Below are positions 10,187 through 20,422 of a stretch of DNA of 24,431 nt, in pieces. The stretch covers positions 70,894-95,324 of the forward strand of contig MNCI01011902.1 of assembly GCA_015680685.1 (NCBI GenBank). The letters run 5' to 3'. The notes below the pieces were generated by a model. It made no database searches and was not told the origin of the DNA. It saw only the letters and a list, made by a program, of their open reading frames with translations. Positions within the stretch are counted from its first letter, which is position 1. Each line of letters begins with the position of its first letter. The position numbers and the translations under genes were made by a program. This DNA is from Gnetum montanum (lineage: Eukaryota > Streptophyta > Gnetopsida > Gnetales > Gnetaceae).

Positions 10187-10910
10187 AGCTCGCTATGGCC
10201 TTAAACTGGTAATGTAAGGGCTTGGAATGATCTTAAACTATTGTTGTGGCCCAGAATGGCTTTAAACTAGCATCGACTCAGTATAACCTTAAATTAGCAT
10301 GGGGCTTGCCAAGGCTTCAAACTAACAATAGACTCGTTATGGCTTGCAATGGCCCAGACTCACATACTCATAGAAAATGCAATAAACTCATCATATTCCA
10401 TACTTGAAGCTATACTTCATTTAGCATGCATCACACATCATCGAAGCAAGGTAAGCACTCGTTCGCTATGACACTAAAACTAGCATAGCCATCCGCTATG
10501 ATGCTAAACTGGCACAACACTCATCTGCTATGATGCTAAACTAGCATAACACTAGTTTTCTATGATGCTAAACTAGCATAGCATAGCTTGTCTGCTATGA
10601 CGTTAAACTGACATAGTATGTTCGCTAAAATGCTAAACTGGCACAACAGCTTGTTCGCTATGATACTAAATTGGCATAGTATCTCATTCTCTAAGATGCT
10701 AAACTAGCACAACATGTATCCGCTATGATATTAAACTGGCACAACATTCATCTTTGGGTCATGACGTTAAATTGACATAATGCTTCCATTAGGACTATAA
10801 ACTAGCATAACATGGTCTGCGAAGACCTTGAATTGGGTTCATGGTCTACTAGGACCTTAACCTAGTAAGGCCATGGTCTACCAAGAACTTAAATTAGGTT
10901 CATGGTTAGC
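10187..10910 (+). repeat. Minisatellite of about 40-bp units in element B
   Basis: The best-kept units (10463 to about 10760) follow CGCTATGATGCTAAACTGGCACAACA with about 12 more variable bases, roughly eight copies. Looser copies occur at 10187-10350 (TATGGCCTTAAACTGG) and 10790-10910. Within a unit TGCTA-AAC-TAGCA is a small dyad, so each unit can form a hairpin. Such arrays in 3' regions of Tat/Ogre elements are known to seed satellite DNA. Confidence 0.8.
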
Positions 10911-11009
10911 CACTAATAATTCCTTCCATCCTCTTGTGAGCAAGCAAGTGAGCATAAACCTTGCCCCCCTTCTACACTGTGCGGGTAGGCATGCTGCAAC
11001 TTCAGAATT

Positions 11010-11215
11010 GAGCACTTATCATTAGTGCAACCTTTGGAGCACTCACAAAATCTTGGCTTCTTGCTATTTTGTTGGATTTTGCACACTTGTCACTAGCGTA
11101 GCCTTTGAAGCACTTGCAGCATCTTAGCATCCTACCATTTTGCTAGCTTTTGAGCACTTGTCATTGGTGCAACCTTTGAAGCACTTGTAGCATCTTCACC
11201 CCTTGCATTTTATTT
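11010..11215 (+). repeat. Three tandem copies of a 71-bp unit in element B
   Basis: Copies start at about 11010, 11081 and 11152. Each begins near GAGCACTTGTCATTAGTGC, continues with AACCTTTGAAGCACTTG and ends in a T-rich stretch. The copies differ by scattered substitutions. They are unrelated to the 40-bp array just upstream. Confidence 0.75.
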
Positions 11216-12147
11216 GCATTTTGTGTTGTGTGGTTTTCTTATCTTCTTGGAGTTGTGTTTGCATGATGAAGCCCTAGGTTGTCCTACAAATGTGCATCTC
11301 ATTGTAGTAGCAATTCGTCCCATCACTCTAATGTGCATCCTTGGACTAGCTAAACCTTTCAAGAGTGCACATCCCCATTATCCCGTTATAGCCTACACAC
11401 ATCTAACCCTACATCCCAATACCCTCTCATGCCCCACATAGCAAATATTGTAAGCCATTTGACATTCACATGTTGTGACCAGATGGCACCCTCTTCATGT
11501 CAAACTACAAAACCCAAGGTGGACATAACACATGTCATCCCATGCGAAGCCCATGTTGGCTAGTTAAAGCCTAGGTGGATGTAACACAAGTCAGCTTGGG
11601 GAAAAAACACCTGTTGAATAGACACGACACATTTTTGCAAATACTAAAGCAAAGTCCATCTAGTGACATGCAACTCACGCAATAGAAAGAACCTTGCAGT
11701 AAGCATTGAGCAATGTGCAAAGCTCAAAGTAGGATTTCTTGGCAAAGAAAAAAGAAAAAGGGACAAAAAAGTCCCCACGTAGCCCAACAGTGCTGTAATT
11801 TTGCAATAGGTCTAGCCTTGAATCTATGCCTTGACTCTCTCACAAGCACTCCAATGAGAGGTTAGAATTTTCAAGGGAAAACCACTCTGGTGCCATGGTT
11901 ACCATTAGTCATGAAGTCCTCATATTATAACATCTTGCTTACACTTCATCCCCCCTTTTATCCCCTACACGTCGCCTACACCTTTTACTTCCACCTCTCA
12001 CCTACCATTTAGCATACCACTCTCCATAGCACTCTTGAGCATGGTGCAGTGACATCCGATCAGGTACTGAAGAGCAATGTTGGTACTAAGCTTGCTATGG
12101 TGTTTTGCTATTCTTTATTGACATCTCTCGGGCCACTCCTCCAGATG

Positions 12148-12165
12148 TCAAAAAAGAGGAACCAA
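12148..12165 (+). other. Polypurine tract of element B
   Basis: The purine-rich AAAAAAGAGGAACCAA ends directly at the TGAAAC start of the 3' LTR, as expected for the plus-strand primer. Confidence 0.65.
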
Positions 12166-13795
12166 TGAAACACCACCAAATCTAGACTATGGCATCCTGA
12201 CTAAAAATTTATCTAAGTATTTGCACAAGGCCATTTTTTGCAGATTTTTTCTAAGTGTTGGGACTACGTTCTTCACTGCCTCAGAGCATAGTTAGCCTCT
12301 CGTAGAGAGCATAGTGAACACAAGGGCCAAGTTTGTAATTTTTTCTAAGTGTCAACACAAATCCAGTCATTGCAAATTTTTCTAAGTGTTGGGACTATGC
12401 TCTCCAATGCCCCAAAGCATAGTCAACATGAAGGCCATTTTTTAGCAAATTTTTCTAAGTGCTAGGACTACACTCTTCATTATCACAGAGCATAGTTAAC
12501 CTCTTGTGGAGAGTGTAGTTAGCACAAACCTAGTTTTTTGCAATTTTCTCTAAGTGCTGAGACTACGCTCTCCACTACCTTGGAGCATATTTAGCCTCCA
12601 ATGGAAGGTGTAGTAAAAAAAAGGTAGCTTTTCACAAGTTTTGGCAAGTCCTAGACTATTCTCACCCTCAGTTGGGAGTGTAGTTAGCCTCTCGTGGGGA
12701 GTGTAGTCTACTAAAAAGCCTAGATTACACCAACATTGAGACTATGCTCTTCCCCAATCCAAAGCATAGTTAGTAGGAAGCAAGTTTTTTGCAAAATTTT
12801 TCTAAGTCCTGGGACTACACTCACCATTGCCTTAGAGTGTAGTCAACCTTCAATGGAGAGCGTAGTTAACCAGAATAGCCTTTGGCAGCCTCCATGGATA
12901 GAAATGGTACACCAACACAGTTAACTCACCCCTAGCGAGCATAGTTGATGGAATCTCTCTCTCTCTCTCTTACATCCCCTCTTGCCCAAAATTGTAACTA
13001 CACTTGATCCCACTAGCCCAGTGAAGAATGTAGTTGGGTGAGAGCATAGTCCCAATCCTTCCCTTTGCCACATGGTGACCATGCTATATTTTGTACTAAC
13101 CCTAACCCTATAAATACCTTGCGCCCTCAACATTTTTAGGGTTGGCATTTTGGAAAATCAAGGGCTGGAAAATTTTTGGGTTAGCATTTGGAAAAGTTGT
13201 AGATGATCATAGCCCCACCATAGCCCAATGGAAAATTGTAGCCCACGGTACACCACGGTAGCCAACTTAGTAGACATAAACATCTCGATGAGTACTAGTC
13301 TTCGCGGCCAAATACTTCTGAGACTGTGACTATGCTCTCCACTACACCTGTTGTACCTTGTGTACCTTCTAATCCCTTTTGGTGTTAACTACACTCAACA
13401 ACATTTGGGGTGGTGTTTTGCTTCTCTCTCTCTTTGCATTTTTAGCATTTCATTTGCATTTTTGGTTGTTTCATTGCATAGCCGTACCTACAAATATGCT
13501 CGGGCAACGGTCCTCGCATGTTGATGTCCTTGTTTTCACCAAAAAAATCGACTACACTCAACACTGTTAACACCATTAACACCATTGATATTGTTTGAAC
13601 ACTTAGCATCGTTTCACATTAGCATTGCGACTAACCATGCTGCACCTTGGTTACATCTAGTAAGTCCTTGTTCAATCGACAAGACTATTCAGGGCACCCC
13701 ATCTCTGCCTCCAGTAGGCCCTCGCATAGATTTAGGGTTAGGCTGTGCACCCATCGACCTTAATATTCCAACCATCAACATTTTCAGTCATTACA
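12166..13795 (+). repeat. 3' LTR of element B
   Basis: The LTR starts TGAAAC, ends TTACA, and is followed by target duplication TCACC. U3 (to about 13108) holds about nine inverted-repeat units like those of the 5' copy; unit starts are near 12258, 12388, 12458, 12556, 12647, 12735, 12808, 12908 and 12998. A TATAAATA box follows at 13109-13116, preceded by CCCTAACCC. The segment 13268-13795 has no partner in the 5' copy but contains another array word (GACTATGCTCTCCACTAC, near 13328) and lies inside the target duplication, so it belongs to the LTR. Confidence 0.8.
13109..13116 (+). promoter_or_regulatory. TATA box of LTR B 3' copy (TATAAATA)
   Basis: Same position relative to the U3 array as in the 5' copy (6121-6128). 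Confidence 0.65.
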
Positions 13796-13800
13796 TCACC
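13796..13800. repeat. Target-site duplication of element B, right copy (TCACC)
   Basis: Partner of TCACT at 5271-5275, one C/T difference. The next base resumes the A gag frame. Confidence 0.8.
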
Positions 13801-15690
13801 TACCTAGGCTTAAGATGAATAATGTTCCTACATTTTCAAGAGTCTATGATTCAGATCCATAACATCATATAAAAGCCTTCCATGATGCTAGTGGTTGGTA
13901 CAACATTGAAAGTGAGTGGTAAAAGCTTAAGCTCTTTTCTAGGACACTAATTAATAGAGCTAGAGTGTGGTATAGATTGTTAAAACAAAATTCAATCTGA
14001 TAATGGTTGACAATGCTGGAACTCTTCAATGAGAAATACCAAACCTATGTGAGGGTGCCCAACTTGAGGAGATAGATCCAAGGATGGAAGTAAGAACAAC
14101 ATAAAACCTTGGACATGGCCTTAGAGAGATATTATTCCCTCTTGAATAGATGCCCATGCCATGATTTCTTTGAGGAAAGGCAACTTTTCCACATNTCCCA
14201 TGCCATGATTTCTTTGAGGAAAGGCAACTTTTCCACATCATAGATGGGATTTGTAATGAAATAAGAGAGACCCTTGGGATGTAAACCCCAGGTTAATTAT
14301 ACGAGCTATGAATCCATCATATTTGAGAACTAATCAAGCATGTAGCAAAAGGAGAAGGAGATATATGAAAATGGGAGAACGTTAAGAAATATCAGCGGGA
14401 TCCAACTCGTCAATAATAGAATGTCCATATCTATGGTAAGGAGACAGAGACTGATCTCGATAAGGTGATCTTGCAAAGAACCTTGTTAATACAGAAGTCT
14501 ATTGATGAACTTGAAGTAAAGTTTAATAGGATGTTAGAATGGATATATGAAAATGTTACAACCCTTATTGAGATGGTTAAGGAGAATATCATGCAAAACA
14601 AACTAAGCAATCATAATAAACAAAGGATATAGAACCAAGAAACAACTAGGAACACTTTTCAGCAAACAAGAAAAATGGCTAAAGAAAGTAAGGCTATAGA
14701 CTCAACCATAGACAAAGATAATGGATGTGACATCTACATATATGACCATCCAAAGGGCCATTGTCTAGTCTTGTTGCATTTACATGAGCATTGGGTAGGT
14801 GCATTAAACCTGAAGTTTGTATAGAAGCACATGCCCAGGAGATTTCCTTTACCACACAATAATTATAGACAACCCCACAACCAACCATACTATCCTAGGA
14901 GGACTTATTACTAGCCTCATCACAGTCATCAACCATAGTGGCAACAATCACAGTTGTGGGGGAGGCCACCACTAAATTATCCATATCCTTCCTATCCATC
15001 AAAATTGCATAGATATTATGTTCAACATCCTGTTTCTCCAACTAGTTCTATGTCGTCTACTTCAAATTGCCACAATCGCTCTTTGGAGTACCATCAATCC
15101 ATGACATTTCCTAAGGGATCCCACCTCGCATCTCTTACCATCCATCCTACCCTTGATGTTCTCATACTCCACCTCATTACACATCACTGCCAATGACATA
15201 GGAAGGTTCAACACAATAATATCAACAAATAAATGCCACTAGTGTTATGAATGTGCCTAGAAATGCTAATACCAGTAGGTTCCCACCACAAAATTAGAAA
15301 TGTCCTTTCTTTAGGAAGGGTTTTAGGTGGAAGAAAAACACTCATGGACCTACCACATCATTTGAACCAGCATAATGCCAATCTCGTGCAATGCCTTCCT
15401 TTTCACAAGCAACGTCCTCTAATCATACGCAGTGGCCACCATCCATCATTACTCCAATCCCAAGCCCAAATAATGAATCTACAAGTGTGGGGAGACTAAC
15501 AAATCCATGCATACCATATCATGATCAAGGGTGCAATCATGGGCTAGACATCCATCACCTCATACCTTAATCCACCATACATTTAATAATCAAGTGTGTG
15601 ACCAATGATTTGTCTACCTAGCCACCACAACATCAAAAGACACCCAGTGGCTTGGGAATGAATGGTTACCAATGTTTTATACATGCATGG
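13801..15690 (+). pseudogene. Gag of element A, core and C-terminal part
   Basis: The frame reads KMNNVPTF, then KAFHDASGWYNIESEW, KLKLFSRTLINRARVWYRLL and TMLELFNEKYQTYVRV. This is the retrotransposon-gag core and matches the gag of element C block by block. Further on are IDELEVKFNRMLEW and a worn zinc knuckle at 14726-14765 (CDIYIYDHPKGHC; the second Cys is now Tyr). A long Pro/Ser/Gln/Tyr-rich tail, readable to about 15690, follows. Stops replace Gln (CAA) at several places. TAG at 14073 and TGA at 14366 occupy the same positions as stops in C. The only frame change in the core coincides with the duplication around the N at 14195. Confidence 0.8.
14153..14238. other. Exact 42-bp duplication around a single N (probable assembly join)
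   Basis: 14153-14194 and 14197-14238 are identical and are separated only by N and T. The 44-base offset shifts the gag frame. Without one copy, the frame and the alignment to the gag of C are continuous. This fits two contig ends that overlap but were not merged. Confidence 0.85.
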
Positions 15691-17073
15691 ATCCTATTTA
15701 TTTGCTTATTAATTCTTGTCATGGCCAAATGTTTCCATTCTAATATTTAAGATTCATAAGTGTTTTTCATATTTTTGTTTCACACTCTTTTTTTAATTTC
15801 TTATTTCTTGATACAATTTTTCCTATTCCTTTCAACTTTTTCTATTTTGTTGTTTTTATTTTTTGTTATGTAATCTTTCTTGTGAATAAAATAAGCATGT
15901 AGCCCATTGAGGTGGGGTTTTCTCTATGTTGTCAAGTCATAAGGAACTAATTATTTCGATAGTGAGACCATCTCATCCATCCACTCATTCCATTAATAAG
16001 AGGTTCTTGCTTTGGTCATAATGATATTCTTTTTTCATCATACAACTTAAAAAGAAGTCCATAATCATTGTTTCTAGGTAGAAGAGTGCAAAACCAAAGG
16101 GGAATGTAAAGGGTGTGACATCAAGGGGATTTGTGGATTCTCTTTGGCCACTTCTATATGATCTATCATGTTGATAGGGTTGTAATTATATCCTTGTAGA
16201 TCTAACAAAAAATGGAAGTAAGAGTAACCTAAAAAGGCACTGAATAAATTTTTGAGGGTCCCACTAGGAAGACATGTACCCATGCTTGATGATTGGTAGC
16301 TTTTCAGCTAAAAAAGAAAAAAAAAAAGAAAAAAAAATGTGTGCCATAAATAAGCCTCTTCCTTGGACAAAATGCTAAGTGATGTTACTCCTTGCAACTA
16401 TGATAGTCTTATAGTTGTTAGCTGAAGTGATAAAATGATGTGATGTCACTAAAATGTGGTTTGGAATTGGTTTGAATCTTGGAAAGAAGGGCTCATGGTT
16501 ATTTAACCATTAATAACACACAAGGATTCATTATGCCTTATGTAAGACACCTCACATCCTAATTTCTACAGTCCATCTCATCTTGCTGTCCATATGCTTC
16601 TAACTTGTGGTTTTGTGTAGCATAGAGTTATTATCTCAAACTAGTGGTTTTCACATGTATGTTTTGTTTCATACGTATGCATTGCATTCAACCCCTTTAG
16701 TGCCCATGGACATTTTTAGGTGTGGTTATATAAGGGCATCATTGGCTGGAGCTTGCTTTGGGGAAAACCCACTTGTGTAACTTTTGTGACTTGTACTTGT
16801 TTGATAAAACTACATCATTCTTCACCTTCCAAGTGCTTAATTGTTAAATTTCATCATTTCCCTTATCGTGTAATTGATCTATTCCACAACATCGATTTAA
16901 CATCCTTTTTCTTGTATCTTCCAAAGCTTTAAACATCGACTCCATCTTCTACCATTTCTGGTGCCTAAATCTAATTTCCTACTTACACTAGAACTATGGA
17001 CCTAACCTAAAACCTTTCAACCAATCCTAGAGCTTCATTTTCCATGCTCAATACCCTCAATTAATTCACTTTC
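15691..17073 (+). other. 3' non-coding region of element A
   Basis: AT-rich, with T-runs near 15790-15860 and an A/G run at 16310-16337. No pol motif was recognised. Several short frames here (for example 16074-16283 minus and 16720-16932 plus) have no similarity I know. No convincing polypurine tract precedes 17074, which weakens the placement of the 3' LTR start. Confidence 0.5.
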
Positions 17074-17106
17074 ATGAACCTTGATATCTAGTACCCGATA
17101 TTGGGT
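17074..17106 (+). repeat. Possible first 33 bp of the A 3' LTR
   Basis: TGAACCTTGATATCTAGTAC and the following CCGATATTGGGT resemble the U3 start of the 5' copy, which has TGATATTAGATACATGATAT followed by TGGGT at 3741-3765. Both are worn forms of the D palindrome. The sequence then hits the N at 17107. The rest of the LTR up to the point equivalent to 4004 is missing, and the match is short. Confidence 0.4.
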
Positions 17107-17107
17107 N
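17107..17107. other. Single N, probable gap of unknown size
   Basis: Similarity to the A LTR stops exactly at the N and unrelated sequence starts after it. Missing here would be about 240 bp of the A LTR, the 3' LTR and pol half of C, and the upstream part of E. Confidence 0.55.
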
Positions 17108-17534
17108 AAAAATATTTAATAGAACTAAGGTAATGGGTAAGGTATAAATTTAGTAACGATAAACAACAACACCTTAGTAACATCTGATCTTCGATTGATT
17201 GTAGATGGCTCCAAAAAGAGGAGCTCAAGTAGGATCTTTGCAGGGAGTGCCCAAACACCCAAGGGGTGGTAGGGGCCAACAAGGTGAGCATGCAGAGCAT
17301 GAAGAATAGGAAGCCCAATCATTCAGTATCCATCAAGAGGCTCTTGTCACAGGATAGTCAGTCCAAGGGGAGGCTACAGTACCACTAGCCCCCATGCAAG
17401 TGCAACACCTCATGTTGTCCCTAGATTGCCTTGATGCCATCCAATAAAAATCCATGTTGACCATGGTCATTGTGGAGATGAACTTCAGCCTGTTCATGTA
17501 ATTCACTCTTGAATCTATTATGATGCAACTCTAG
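17108..17534 (+). pseudogene. Fragment of another retrotransposon (E): leader and gag N-terminus
   Basis: An ATG at 17205 opens MAPKRGAQVGSLQGVPKHPR and then GGRGQQGEH before a stop at about 17307; the frame continues with QGEATVPLAPMQVQHLM. A basic Gly/Arg/Pro-rich start like this is common in gag proteins of plant Ty3/gypsy chromoviruses. The fragment runs on the plus strand directly into the minus-strand gag of C near 17535. Neither LTR of E is visible. The family assignment rests on composition alone and is weak. Confidence 0.4.
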
Positions 17535-19473
17535 GTAACCTTCGAGGTGTCTGCCATTTGTTGAGTCTCGGGTTGAGTGCATACAACCCAGACTCTTGTA
17601 GATGTGAGATGATTGGACAACATTCCTTAGGATGGTCATAGTGGCAGATCTCACATCCACCGTCATCATCTGTGTCTGAGTTCACAACCTCATCAGAGAT
17701 ATTTATTTTCCCCTTACCATTGTCATGTGCAAGGCCTGAATCACTCTGCTTTGTCTTATCTTTGTTACTACTTCGTTCTATCTTAGATTCTTCTACGATT
17801 TTCAGGATAGTTTTAAGTCTAGAATCTAAGGAATCCCATAATTGATCCACCTTAGTCGATACTTCTATTGTTAGTTTTTGAATTGGCAAGGTTTTTCTGT
17901 TCACCAACTCTTCGAGTGGTGACTCATCCTCTTCATCGCAAAATTTCACTCCCTTCTTTCGAAGGGAAGGATCATGGTTGTATTCTTTCACACTTTCTCT
18001 TTTTCATAACTCCCCTTCTTCTTTGGCTACTTGTTCCAAAAAACGATGAATTTCATGGGATCTAAGTTCTGATAATCTCCCTTGGGCATAAGTCCCAAGG
18101 GTTCTCCTAGTTTCATACCTTAGCCCATCTATGATGTGGCGGAGTTGATCCCGCTGTGCGTAACCATGGCCCGAGAAATGATGTAACAATGCACAGTAGC
18201 GGCCCATGGTAGCATCCAAGGGTTCATGAGTACCTTGCTTCCATCCTTGGATCTACTTACGCAAGTTAGACACTCTGGAGTACGTTTGATATTTATCTTT
18301 GAAGAGTTCTAACATCGTACTCCACCTCCTAATGGTTTCCGACTCTAAGGATCGGTACCAACTCTCTGCTTTCTTAATGAGTGTCCTTGGAAACAACTTC
18401 AGTTTTTGCCACTCATTTTCTATGTTTTGCAAGGTGTAGGCATTGTGGAATGCTTGTAAATGATTTTGCGGATCCGCGTTATATCCCCCTTCGAATTGTG
18501 GGATATTATTCATGTCTAAGCGCTTGATCTGACTATCTTTTAAATGCCTTGTTGGTATTCTCACTACCTCCGTTATATTTAGCATGCTTCAGGTGGCAAG
18601 TAGGGGTTTTTCATGATCATCTCTTTTATGATGTCTATGATGTCTCTGTTGTTCCCTACTTTCCCTTCGTTCATGCCCTTGTCCTCTCTTTTGACTCTGT
18701 CGTCGAGGTCTCTCATTTTGTCTACCTCTATCCTCACCGTTATGCTCTTGATGGCTGCATCCTGATGTGGAAGGAGAAGGTGAATGGTGTAAAGAAGGAG
18801 AAGAAGAAGGAGAACCATCACCATGATGATTTTCCTTGCCTTCTCTTCAGTGGCTTTGGCCCCGATCGTGATGACGATCTGAGTACCCGTCCTTGTCATG
18901 TGTTGTTGTTCCCTCAGTGAAAAACTGGTGTTCACGGTGATCAAAATCAAGGTTTTGTATCATGGATCATAGGTTTTGATACCCCACCTTCTCACTATCA
19001 TTAGGAGGGGGAACATCCTTTGATAGAGAACCCGTTATGAGTGGTTCACCATCTCCGATTTCACTTAGGACGTGCAGGACCTCTTTGCCCTTCAACAGTG
19101 TATGTTGGCTCTTCTGCCTTGAGTCCCTCATACATTGTAAAGCTATGGGATGGTAATCCCTCATGTCAAAATTTTTTGCAATGTATTCAGCATAGAGCTG
19201 AGTCATGTCGATCTGTGCCAAAGCATGGAGGAGCATGTTGGGGACTACACGATCCGGAGGTAACACAATGTTACCTTGCAAGTCTCTCTAGTGCATTTGT
19301 TCATCTTGATGGAAGATAAAAGTAAAGCTGGGAATATAATCATCAGGATGAGTATATTTCACCCTATATTATTGAGGAATTGACAGATTTTGGTTATGTG
19401 TTTTTGATTGCTGACTGTTCTTTGTATTGTCCCTAGGTGGTGAGTTGCTCTTATGAGAAGAAGAAGAAGACAT
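17518..19473 (-). pseudogene. Gag of element C, one frame with only nonsense mutations
   Basis: The start at 19473 reads MSSSSSHKSNSPPRDN. One frame of about 650 codons then runs to 17518 without an indel but with seven stops (near 19368 and 19289, and at 18967, 18850, 18586, 18253, 18004). Order: Ser-rich start; a segment ending in LLKGKEVLHVLSEIGDGEP; Ser/Pro-rich; His/Arg-rich (RRESREQQRHHRHHKRDDH); the gag core (MNNIPQFEGGYNADPQNHLQ to MLELFKDKYQTY); a helix-rich segment; and the zinc knuckle CEICHYDHPKECC (CX2CX3HX4C) near 17640. The gag would coat the genomic RNA. The frame ends at the junction with E, so protease and pol are absent. Confidence 0.85.
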
Positions 19474-19596
19474 GGTGTCTTATCAGTGTGCTATTTAACC
19501 GTTATATAAATTTTTGTTTAATTAACCCTAAGGTTCGTTTAAGCTCCCAACGATGTGAATGATCTCTTATGTTCTACTTAGCGCACAAACACTTAG

Positions 19597-19615
19597 TCCC
19601 CGGCAACGGTGCGAA
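19597..19615 (-). other. Primer-binding site of element C (tRNA-Asp type)
   Basis: On the minus strand, TTCGCACCGTTGCCGGGGA follows the LTR end CTCATCA. It matches the complement of the plant tRNA-Asp 3' end (TGGCGCCGTTGCCGGGGA) except near the LTR junction. Confidence 0.85.
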
Positions 19616-19902
19616 TGATGAGTGGCGAGGTACCCCTACACTCAACCATACGAATATGAGTGTAACACGCATGATCCGGTCAAACTCCACTAACTAAGTG
19701 CCTACATGCCTCATGGAACACTTAAGGTTAATTATTCGCTGTCTTCCCAGACTTGTATTTGTCACAGTGTATGGTTAAGTAAGTCTGAGGTATATGATTT
19801 TTATATCCTTTTATGTTTTATCTCCTATGCTATCGAGGTGAAGGGTTGAAGAGATTAACTAACTAACTCTAACTAACTAACTAAGTTTGAATTAACCTAG
19901 CG

Positions 19903-20019
19903 TTAGCATCCATTCCCACTTACCATTCACACCCTGAACCATTGCAACTGTGGTTACCAAACGCTAGTCGTTGCTGGGATCACCACGCATAACGCACATG
20001 CTCGAAGCGGTCGTACTGA
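19903..20019 (-). other. U5 paired-segment module, copy in LTR C
   Basis: On the plus strand: X TTAG (19903-19906), spacer CATCCATTC, Y CCAC (19916-19919), then Y' GCGG (20007-20010), spacer TCGTA, X' CTGA (20016-20019). Read as the minus-strand transcript, stem Y pairs with one G-U wobble and stem X has one A-C mismatch. D has the same module with perfect pairing. Confidence 0.5.
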
Positions 20020-20331
20020 GGCACTTAACTAGGAGAGAAGGGTTGAGAAAGTTTTAATAACTAATAAAGCATGTAAATGATAAATTTTAAATAACAATAA
20101 ATAAATCCTAATTAGCCTATTCCATGCACTGCAAGGTTTATCCAAGAAGCTTGTCTTTATTGTCGTACACAAACTTGTGTTCAGGTACATTGTTTGCTCG
20201 AATAAAGGTCCGTTCACTTTAGGACTCCTACTGCGGGCACATGGAAAATATTCTATCTCTAGAGTGATCAATCTGCCAGAGTTTCACTATGGTCTAAGCC
20301 TAGGATGATGAAACAAGGAAGAGCCGCCTCT

Positions 20332-20412
20332 TATTTATAGATTTGACGGCGCACCGCGATATTGCGTACATGATATCGCAGGGGAAGACGTGATATCGCG
20401 TACACGATATCG
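20332..20412 (-). promoter_or_regulatory. U3 of LTR C: TATA box and two decayed palindromes
   Basis: TATAAATA (minus strand) is at 20332-20339. Palindromes at 20357-20378 and 20391-20412 differ from the D consensus at three and two positions; all five changes are C-to-T or G-to-A at CpG sites. Confidence 0.8.
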
Positions 20413-20422
20413 CATCCCATCA

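Larger units (their letters stand above)
9849..12147 (+). other. 3' non-coding region of element B
   Basis: No reading frame with retrotransposon similarity is found here. The two tandem repeat blocks (10187-10910 and 11010-11215) occupy much of it. A perfect short hairpin GGGAC-AAAAAA-GTCCC lies at 11760-11775, next to a purine-rich run from about 11735. A repeat-rich region between the coding part and the 3' LTR is a known trait of Tat/Ogre elements. Confidence 0.6.
5276..13795 (+). mobile_element. LTR retrotransposon B, Tat/Ogre-like, gag and protease only
   Basis: The element runs LTR (5276-6281, incomplete), degenerate gag (about 6337-9024), aspartic protease (9078-9848), 2.3 kb non-coding DNA with two tandem repeat blocks, a polypurine tract, and a 1.6-kb 3' LTR (12166-13795). 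The gag tail, the protease with its GRPW motif and the YEGGKV segment after it, and the repeat-rich 3' region all match what is known of the Tat/Ogre lineage of plant Ty3/gypsy elements. No reverse transcriptase, RNase H or integrase is found, so the copy is non-autonomous or internally deleted. It inserted into the gag of element A and is therefore younger than A, although its two LTRs have diverged visibly. Confidence 0.85.
17536..20422 (-). mobile_element. LTR retrotransposon C, 5' half only
   Basis: On the minus strand: LTR (20422-19616), primer-binding site (19615-19597), leader of about 120 bp, and gag to 17536. No protease, pol or 3' LTR is present. Its LTR starts exactly where similarity to the A LTR resumes (20423), so C appears to have inserted into the A 3' LTR. 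The missing half is best explained by the gap at 17107, a deletion, or both. Confidence 0.75.
19616..20422 (-). repeat. 5' LTR of element C
   Basis: On the minus strand it starts TGATGGGATGCG and ends CCACTCATCA. It aligns along most of its length with the D LTR (23192-24292) but lacks the roughly 300-bp block of three extra paired modules. U3 holds two copies of the D palindrome altered only at CpG sites. TATAAATA is at 20332-20339. Confidence 0.85.

Noticed and set aside
10463-10760. Regular repeats that could suggest a CRISPR array
   Set aside because: The units are contiguous tandem copies without unique spacers, inside a plant retrotransposon.
13100-13110. Telomere-like CCCTAACCCTA
   Set aside because: Only about one and a half units, absent from the other LTR copy; probably chance next to the TATA box.
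16310-16337. Long A/G run as polypurine tract of element A
   Set aside because: The following bases do not resemble the A LTR start; it looks like a simple A-rich tract.
18549-18920. 123-codon plus-strand open frame
   Set aside because: It is the antisense of the Ser/Pro- and His/Arg-rich part of the C gag; the gag frame on the minus strand explains it.
18579-18950. 123-codon minus-strand open frame
   Set aside because: It is out of phase with the C gag frame, which continues through this region in another phase and aligns with A.
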